NCBI GenBank assembly: GCA_003996215.1 | Contig: QJPP01007253.1 | Coordinates: forward strand, 62,001-126,000 | DNA: 64,000 nucleotides | Direction of reading: 5' to 3' | Source of the DNA: Jaltomata sinuosa | Lineage: Eukaryota; Streptophyta; Magnoliopsida; Solanales; Solanaceae | Shown here: positions 56,708-64,000 of the stretch, in pieces | How positions within the stretch are numbered: the first letter of the stretch is position 1 | Layout: every line of letters begins with the position of its first letter | Position numbers and translations under genes: made by a program | The notes under the pieces: generated by a model | Seen by the model: the letters and a program-made list of their open reading frames with translations, nothing else | What the model was told of the DNA's origin: nothing | Database searches by the model: none

Positions 56708-58906
56708 TGTAACGATCGAGTCCGTCGTTATAGGTAGTCCAATTGTGCCAAGTTTTAGAGTTAGAAAACTACGGGTTTGGAAGTTTGAAATTCTGGGATA
56801 GGCTAGCCTCGGTCAATTTTGGAGCGAGGTGGAGTCTAGGGAAATTTGGGTAAGGATTGATTTATGTGTGTTGCGTTAAGCTAGTCTTCAACGTAGCCAA
56901 GACATAAAGGAGTCCGGGGGACTTTTTGAAATCAAATTTGGGTAAGTAGAACTCCTAGAATCGCGTTTGACGTGAAGGGGTTATTTCGGGTCATCGGGGG
57001 AAACAAGTGTGTTGTAAAATGGGCAAAACTGGGAGATTTCTGGACATTCTATCCATGACGAGCGAAACCGTCCGCGGTAGCAGCCTTCGCTATAGTAGTG
57101 GAAAATACCGCTATAGCGGTGGTCAAGGCGGTCAAGGCGGTCAACACCGCTTAAGACCGCTATAGCGAGAGTTGTTCGCTATAGCGGAGCAGGGACCGCT
57201 ATAGTGGGCCGACGAGATTTTAATGCAGAAACATTCCCCAAAACATTCAGTTTTCACAATTTTATTTTGGGAGAAGGGCTAGGCAATTCCAGGCGATTTT
57301 CCTCCTTTTTCCTTTGATTTTCTTCCCTAAGGTAAGGTTTCTACTCCCCAATCTTTGTACTACATTTCCTATGCGGTAGAATTGCTAGGAGGGAACTTGG
57401 GTAAAGGTTGGAATAACCTAGGAATGGTAGAATCCGGGGAAGGAAGGGGATTCCAAGCATGAATATTCTTGGGCATTGTTAAAAGTATGTTATCATGATC
57501 ATAGGTTGTTAAATTCTCTATTTTTATCCGTAAAAATGATAGAAGTAGGTGAATTAACGGTAGAGAAGCCCGAGAAAAGGGTGGGATGATCATGGGTGGC
57601 CTGGGGTTTGGGGATTTGGTCTAATCCGGGTATTGTGCAGGCCTTGTATGTTAATTGTATGTACTTGTGTGTTATTTTAGACCAAGAACGAGAAAGGAAT
57701 TCGGAACACGGGAAAGCTCAGGTTGAATAGAGCTTGGATCATTTCGAGGTCGATGATGGCTTATGATATCTGTGAATGTTGTATATTCTTGTACTCATAT
57801 CTAAGTGTTTGTATGAATTACATTGCTTAGGGGAGTTGTGTAGAATGTCTAAGGTTCTTGTTTTACAGTCTGTGATTGAAGGGTGTTGCTTGTTGGTTTA
57901 CAAGTTGTTTGATCATCTATTTGACTGTGAGTTATTGACATTCGGTTGGCTCGGGTACCACACCTGGTACGGGTATAACAAATGATTGGCACGGGTACCA
58001 CGCCTGATATGGGTATACTAACGGTTGGCTCGGGTACCACGCCTGGTACGGGTTTACTTTTATTGCATCATCGCATTTTTATTGTTGTGTTGCATTGATT
58101 GATATTGGTTCCGTGAGTGGACCAGGCTGATTATTGAAATGTATTATTGGTTTGGTGGTCCTTGAGTGGCCGGGAATTTCTGTATAACTGTTGTGATGGT
58201 CTTGGTTTAGGCCGAGTTGTTAATTGACATTTTGTGTTGTCTAGAGGGGATCCTAGGGTGAGTCCGTGCTAGATGGGAAGGTATAGTTATTGATATATGG
58301 TTGTGGCTTAGAGTATCGGTGGTGGATTTCATGCGGGAACAAGGTAAGTAGAGACTTGTAGTCTAAGTGTGTCTGTTAATATTGTTGCATGTCTTCCATA
58401 CCTTTTACTTGATATTGTCGTACTGTTTATACACTGTTTATTTGAAAACTGGCTGATGATCCTACCAGTACACAGTGGTGGTGTACTGATACTGTACTTG
58501 CTTTCCTTTTGGTGAGTACAGAAAATCTTCCAGCTGCTGAGACGCGACCTCATCTATAACACCAGAGATTTCTGACTTCAAGGGTGAGCTGCTTGATCAA
58601 GCTACCTTGGATTTATCCCTAGAGTTTCAGCCCACTTGTTTCAGGTTTAAAACTACTTCCGTATTTCCTTTGAGGTTGCATCCCCGTATTCTAGATATTG
58701 GTAGTAGTGTTTGGTACTGCGACTTTCAGTTTCTAAGGGGATTTTCCGCAGGATGATATTAATGCTATAGTTCTTACTTATTAAATTGCTAGTTTACTTC
58801 TGTTTTGCTGGTTTTAAGTTGTTAGTCTAGGCAAAGGGTTGAACTCTATTGGTTCGCTCATCCGGAGGTTGGGTGAGTGCCACTCACGATTGTCTGGGTC
58901 GTGACA
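56708..58906 (+). repeat. Gypsy copy A 3' LTR (2199 bp)
   Basis: Starts TGTAACGATCGAGTCCGTCG and ends GGGTCGTGACA. It is 45 bp longer than the 5' LTR, mainly because the CGCTATAGCG palindrome region (about 57085-57215) has extra units. The sequence immediately before it is not clearly purine-rich, so the polypurine tract seems degraded. Confidence 0.92.
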
Positions 58907-58911
58907 TTGAT

Positions 58912-59273
58912 GATGACAAACCCTATCCTATTTTTGAAAAGAACTTTAGCAGCAATGGAAACTTAGCAGCAACACTGCCTCAGTTTCACAAGGTTCATTC
59001 AGACTCATCAGGGTAATCATGTCAGTCTTAGCATCAAGGTTTGTTCCTTATTTGCTCATGCCAAAGTACCATTTCAACAACTAAGGATTTCCTTCATAGA
59101 CAAACAAGGGATAACCTAGCCTCAATATCAAGGTCAACAACATCATTTCAATCCAGGTTTAATATTAACAGGGTTCATTCATTCTCTCAACCAAGTTTCT
59201 GTTTCAGCAACCTTATATCAAGGTTTCCTCTTGATCACACACTGTGTCTTACTAACAGGGATCAAACAGTACT
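58912..59273. other. Unidentified repeat-like sequence between gypsy A and the CACTA end
   Basis: Begins gatgatgacaaaccc after the gypsy A duplication and probably continues the sequence that ends at 49360. It contains several 'atcaaggtt' words (near 59030, 59120 and 59217), a loose repeat. No coding. Confidence 0.45.
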
Positions 59274-60790
59274 CACTACTAAAAAAACTGTGAATACCGA
59301 CCTCCAAATTACCGACCTCCTATGAAAGTCGGTAATTTCCGACCTCCGGAGGTCGGTATTGTTAAAAACAAAAATTTATTTTATTTTCTTAAGAAAATCG
59401 ACTTTAAGATGTCGGTTTATTTGGCAAAAAATTATGGGAAAATCAAATGCCGACCTCGGTGGTCGAAAATTTTCCCAGAAAAAATAAACTTAAGAAAAAC
59501 CAATCTCCTATAGTCGGTATCGAATTAATAAATAAAAAATAATATTTAATTTTGTCTCAATTAAATATAAAAAAATGAAAAAATGCAATATTTTTAATAA
59601 CTTTTAATTAAACCGTCCTCCGGAGGACGGTTATTTCTAAAATAAAAAACAAAAACACAAATTAATACGTAATATTAAATTTACATAATTGATTTTATTT
59701 TCATTAAACTATTCTATAGTGACTTTCAGAAGTCGGTATTTTTATTTTTATTTAATTATTTTTATTTGGATCGACCTCCAGTGATCGGTACTTGATTATA
59801 AAATTAAAATATAATTTAATTTTTTCTCAATTAAAAATTTAAAAAACTACAGAATAATATTTTTCAATCAATTTTAAATAAATTGTCCTTCGAAAGACGA
59901 TTTTATGTAAAATAAAAATTAAAAATAATATTATTATCGATATTCGGAGGTCGGTATTTTTTATTTAATGTAATTAATTTTATTTTCATTAAAATTAAAG
60001 GTAATACCGACCTTTGGAGGTCGGTATATTTATTTTTATTTAATTATTTTGAATAAAACCGACCTCCAAATGTCGGTTTCTTTAAAATATTTTTAATAAT
60101 CACTATTTTCCTATTGTATATAACATTAAGGTTTTCATTTTACGCTTACAATTAATTCTTTTGAAGTGTAACAACTTTATATAGTTTTTTTTAAAAAAAA
60201 ATTAGTATTCGTAAAGTAGACAAAGAAACACCAATAATTCATATTTGGAGTATGAAATAACGTTAATATTAGGAGGTCATTATATATTCGTAGGGTAATG
60301 TAACAAATAATTCTATCAATGGTCCATCGTCAAACCTTGAATTTAAGTCTCGTGTAATCATGATGTAGTGGTCAAGAGTTAATCGATAATTCATCTATGA
60401 AATATGTAGATATTTATTACAAGGTGATACTCATAGAAATATAACAAATCAAGTCTTATATATATTAATGATTCTTCGAACCTTGAATGTGTATCAATTA
60501 CACCAAATATTTATCTCGTTTAATGATATAGACAATGGAACACCGATAATTCATTGATTTTAGGAGGTAATATATATATGTAATGTAACAAAGCAAAGTT
60601 CTATCAAATTTGTACGTTCGACCTTGAATCGATATCTCGTGTAGTGATATCATAGGTAAAATATAATTAATCGATAATATATTCATTGGAGACTTATATA
60701 TGAAATACGTTGATATTACAAGATTAACGTTATACTCATCGAGTAATGTGTACAAATCAAATTTTATATATTAATGATACGTTCAAACAA
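59274..60790 (+). mobile_element. CACTA transposon, left end only
   Basis: Starts CACTACTAAAAAAACTG, a typical CACTA terminus. From 59293 to about 60080 about ten palindromic or half-palindromic copies of CCGACCTCCGGAGGTCGG follow (perfect at 59339-59356), the kind of subterminal repeats that bind CACTA transposase. No transposase sequence is visible and no matching right terminus occurs before gypsy B begins at 60791, so the element is truncated. The last 0.57 kb is a tandem dimer (separate entry). Confidence 0.8.
60219..60790. repeat. Tandem duplication of about 310 bp inside the CACTA fragment
   Basis: Units begin near 'acaccaataattcat' (60228) and 'acaccgataattcat' (60540). Both contain 'aggaggt', 'gtaatgtaaca', 'ttctatcaa', 'ccttgaat', 'tctcgtgta', 'aatcgataat' and 'gatactcat/ttatactcat' in order. 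The second unit runs into the gypsy B breakpoint. Confidence 0.75.
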
Positions 60791-61660
60791 ACGGTTGGCT
60801 CGGGTACCACGCCTGGTACAGGTTTACTTTTATTGCATCATTGCACTTTTATTGTTGTGTTGCATTGTCTGATAGTAGTTCCGTGAGTGGAGCGGGCTGC
60901 TTATTGAAATGTGTTATTGGTTTGGTGGCCCTTGAGCAGCCGGGAATTTGTGTATAACTGTTGTGTCGGTCTTTGTTTAGGCCGGGTTGTTAATTGATAT
61001 TTTGTGTTGTCTAGAGGAGATCCAAGGGTGGGTCCGGACTAGACAAAAAGGTATAGTTAATTGTATATGGTTGTGGCTTAGAGTATAGGTGGTGGAATTC
61101 ATACGGGAACAAGCTAAGTAGAGACTTGTAGTCTAGGTGTGTCTGTTGATATTGTTGCATGTCTTCCATATCTTTTACTTGATATTGTCGTACTGTTTAT
61201 ACACTATTTATTTGAAAACTGGCTGATGATCTTACCAGTACATAGTGGTGGTGTACTGATAATGCACTTGCTTTCCTTTTGGTGAGTACAGGAAATCTTT
61301 CGGCGGATATGCGACCTCATCTATAGCACCGACGATTTCTGACTTCACGGGCGAGCTGCTTGATCAAGCTACCTTGAATTTATCTCTAGAATTTCAGTCC
61401 ACTTGTTTCGGGTTAAAACTACTTCCGTATTTCTTTTTGGGGTTACATCCCCATACTCTAGATATTGGTACTGCGACTTTCAGTTTCTAGGGGGATTTTC
61501 CGCAGGATGATATTAATGCTATAGTTCTTTACTTATTTAATTACTAGTTTACTTCTGTTTGCTGGTTTTAGGCTGTTAGTCTAGGCAAAGGGTTGAACTC
61601 TATTGGTTCGCTCATCCGGGGATTGCGTGGGTGCCACTCACGACGGTCTGGGTCGTGAGA
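60791..61660 (+). repeat. Gypsy copy B 5' LTR, truncated (870 bp left)
   Basis: Matches the last 886 bp of copy A's 3' LTR (58021-58906), from the third tandem unit to the end (GTGAGA instead of GTGACA). The first 1.3 kb of the LTR is missing, and the break falls exactly where the CACTA-derived sequence stops. Confidence 0.9.
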
Positions 61661-61664
61661 AAGA

Positions 61665-61677
61665 TGGTATTAGAGCC
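61665..61677 (+). other. Gypsy copy B primer binding site
   Basis: TGGTATTAGAGCC, one change from copy A's site, 4 nt after the LTR. Confidence 0.9.
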
Positions 61678-61880
61678 AGGGCTTCGTTGATCTCGTCATA
61701 CCAAACAGGTCTAGTAGAGTCTTGCGGAATGGTGCGGAGACGTCTGTACTTTTCTTTGAGAGGCTATGGGGCTTTAGGAAAAACTATCTCTTCCTTCTTT
61801 CCTTCGTGCAATAACTTGATTCCAATTGGTATCTGGTGATACAAATTGGTATCTAACCTCATTCACTCTTCTGTCCGCAT

Positions 61881-63285
61881 ATGGTTACAACAAAGAACAA
61901 TGGAGCAAGGCCAGCAGTCCCAGCAGCGGGCCCGGCAATTCATGGCAGAGGTAGGGGAAGGGGCAGGGGATGAGCTGAAGCCGTACCCGCGAGGGGTAGA
62001 GCTCAAGCTGCTGCTGAGGTTCGTGAAGTGAACCCTCTCCCACCTCAGGATCATGTGGCGGCAGAGGTGGAACTGATTGTGGGGGATGAAGGGGCGCAAA
62101 CAGAGGCGGCACCGGTTGGGGGTGCAGGCCTTCCTATTATGACACTGGAAGCCTTTCAGCAGGCTTGGAACATTCTGAGTGGGTTGGTTGGTGTTGGAGC
62201 CATACCCGCAGCTTATGCAAATCAGGCCTTGGATACTCAACCAACGGTTACTATAACGCCTAGGATGGATGTAGCTTCGGGCACGAATGGTTTCTTCAGG
62301 CCAATGCTAGGCCCAGTGATGACAGGGAATGAGCATGAGATGCTGAACAAGTTTCTCAAGCTGAAACCTCCTACGTTTCAGGGTACGGATAGAGAGGATG
62401 CTTATGAGTTTACATTGGATTGCTATGAGAGGTTGCACAAGTAGGGTATTGTACGTCAGAATGGGGTTGAATTTGTCACTTTCAGCTGTAGGGTGATGCC
62501 AAGCAGTGGTGGAGGTTTAATGTTGAGTGTCGGTCTTCTATTCTACTTCCACTGACTTGGGAGCAGTTCCATGCCTTGTTCTTGGAGAAGTATGTACCCC
62601 GTACTTTGAGGGACTAGATGAAAGATGAGTTCTTGAACTTAGAATAGGGTGGCATATCGGTCTCGGCTTATGAGGCCAAGTTCCATACCTTGTCTCGCTT
62701 TCCTACAAAGATGTTGGGGTCCGAGGAGGAACGGGTCCAGTTGTTTGTCAAGGGTCTGAATACTGAACTGCAGGTACTGTTAGTGCATATGACTTTTTTT
62801 GGAAAGGGCTTTAATGATTTGGTGGATTATGTAAAAAAGTAAGAGGGAGTTAGGCAAGTGGGGAAGGCTAAGGCTTTAGCCAAGAAGCCTCGGAATGAGG
62901 GAAACTATGGTGGTTCATACTCCAGGGGCCAGAATTAACAGACTTACTCGGCCCGTCCTATTCAGTTAGCTCTACCAGCTACTACAGGTGGTCATCATGG
63001 AGCTCAGTCTTCAGCTTTTAGAGTCCAGGGAGCATCTTATACATCAGCTAGCAGGCATGCACTTGACCGTGGTTGCTTCCATGGTGGTGAGCTGGGCCAC
63101 TTTAAGAGGGAGTGTCCATATAGGTAGGCAGGTAATCAAGGTCAGTAGCAAACTAGAGCAGTGGTCCCGGCAGGCAGAGGCGGTAATGCTAGGGTTCATC
63201 CACAAGGTGGGTGAGGTAATTTTAAGGGAGGCCGAAGAGACAGGGGGAACGGCAGCGCAGGCAAGAGTGCAGCGCAACCGGCCTG
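61881..63285 (+). pseudogene. Gypsy copy B gag, broken
   Basis: Starts MVTTKNNGARPAVPAAGPA and carries the same in-frame TGA at codon 31 (61971-61973) as copy A. The capsid part then reads cleanly to a TAG at 62442-62444, followed by a missing T near 62482 and several more stops. The zinc knuckle has lost its second Cys (C-F-H-G, 63074-63085), so it could not bind zinc normally. A Gly/Arg-rich tail follows. Confidence 0.88.
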
Positions 63286-64000
63286 GGAAGTTGCCTGGAT
63301 TAATGATCGGGCTCATTGCTATGCTTTTCCAGGGAGAACCGAGGCAGAAGCCTCAGATTCAGTGATCACATGTACCATTCTTGTCTGCGATAAGATGGCT
63401 TCGATATTATTTGACTCAAGTTCTACATATTCTTATGTGTCTGTGAGTTTTGCATTGGGGCTGGATTTGATTTGTGATATCCTTGATTTCCCTATCCATG
63501 TTTATACCCCGGTTGGAGAGTCTGTGATTGTGACTCATGTATATCGTGACTTTTCTGTTGTGTTTGTGGGGTTGCATACTTGGGTAGACTTGATAATTCT
63601 GGATATGGCTGATTTTGATATTATCTTGGGTATGACCTGGCTATCTCCTTATCATGTAGTGTTGAACTGTAACACCAAGACTGTGGCTTTAGAGATTCCA
63701 TGTAAGGATAGACTAGAGTGGGAGGGTGTGTACAGGCCTAAGCCAGTCAAGATAATATCATATGTTTGGGCTAGGAAGCTAAAGGGGAGGGGGTGTCTAG
63801 CCTTCTTGGCTCATCTCCGGGATGATAGTGTGGAGTCCTCGCCTATTGAGTCAGTTCCAGTGGTTTCTGAATTTTTAGAGGTGTTTCCAGCGGACTTGCC
63901 TGGTATGCCTCCGGACAGGGATATAGATTTTTGTATTGATTTGGAGCCAGGCACTCGTTCCATTTCCATTCCTCCGTATAGTATGGCTCTGACAGAGTTA
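63286..64000 (+). pseudogene. Gypsy copy B pol, N-terminal part, cut by window end
   Basis: The frame is open from the end of gag (WEVAWINDRAHCYAF) through the protease to the pre-RT linker at the window edge. The protease active site reads DSSS (63413-63424) where copy A has DPGS, so the Gly after the catalytic Asp is lost. The rest closely matches copy A (TWVDLIILDMADFDIILGMT). Confidence 0.88.

Larger units (their letters stand above)
49361..58906 (+). mobile_element. Ty3/gypsy chromodomain retrotransposon, copy A (9.55 kb)
   Basis: Complete structure: 5' LTR 49361-51514, primer site 51519-51531, gag-pol 51735-56695, 3' LTR 56708-58906. The order protease, RT, RNase H, integrase and the C-terminal chromodomain-like end identify a gypsy chromovirus, most like the Tekay/Del type. 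Flanks TTAAT (49356-49360) and TTGAT (58907-58911) are a probable 5-bp duplication with one mismatch. About sixteen premature stops and one frameshift make it inactive; the pol frame is otherwise unshifted. Confidence 0.93.

Overview
This window is nuclear DNA from a flowering plant, most likely a Solanaceae species (nightshade family). The reasons are an AT-rich background, nested LTR retrotransposons, a SINE resembling the Solanaceae TS/SolS type, a plant L1-type LINE 3' end and several Stowaway-like MITEs. The genus cannot be fixed from sequence alone. Only one intact host gene is visible: an intronless membrane-anchored receptor-like Ser/Thr kinase on the plus strand at 33965-36031. It belongs to the small family whose kinase activation segment is split by a long insert.

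Layout. 1-5949 is AT-rich, non-coding and full of small direct repeats. Part of it (about 485-1760) is a diverged copy of the DNA upstream of the kinase (about 31375-33060). 5950-25612 is one old minus-strand Ty1/copia element (354-bp LTR, 5-bp target duplication CTTTC) that has itself been hit twice. A 9.98-kb non-coding LTR element (LARD-like, 6403-16384) sits inside its RNase H region. A 4.77-kb TG...CA unit (20526-25297, perfect CCATT duplication, probable solo LTR) splits its 5' LTR. 25613-33964 holds Stowaway-like MITEs, a Mutator-type foldback element with a 9-bp duplication nested in one of them, a 950-bp inverted repeat and an LTR-like fragment, followed by the kinase 5' flank.

36032-44440 is mostly low-copy non-coding DNA with two SINE-like copies and short tandem repeats. 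44440-46080 is a minus-strand LINE 3' fragment interrupted by a 544-bp solo LTR (TCAGT duplication). 46080-49360 has no recognisable gene and ends in an LTR-like sequence. 49361-58906 is a nearly full-length chromodomain Ty3/gypsy element (copy A) whose gag-pol is broken mostly by nonsense codons. 59274-60790 is one end of a CACTA transposon with an array of palindromic subterminal repeats. 60791-64000 is a second, 5'-truncated copy (B) of the same gypsy family, running off the window.

The window is therefore a single host gene set in a layered transposon landscape. Insertion order can be read from the nesting: copia is older than the LARD-like element and the 4.77-kb unit; LINE is older than its solo LTR; Stowaway is older than the Mutator-type MITE. 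No transposon protein is intact. No tRNA, rRNA, CRISPR or organellar insert was recognised.
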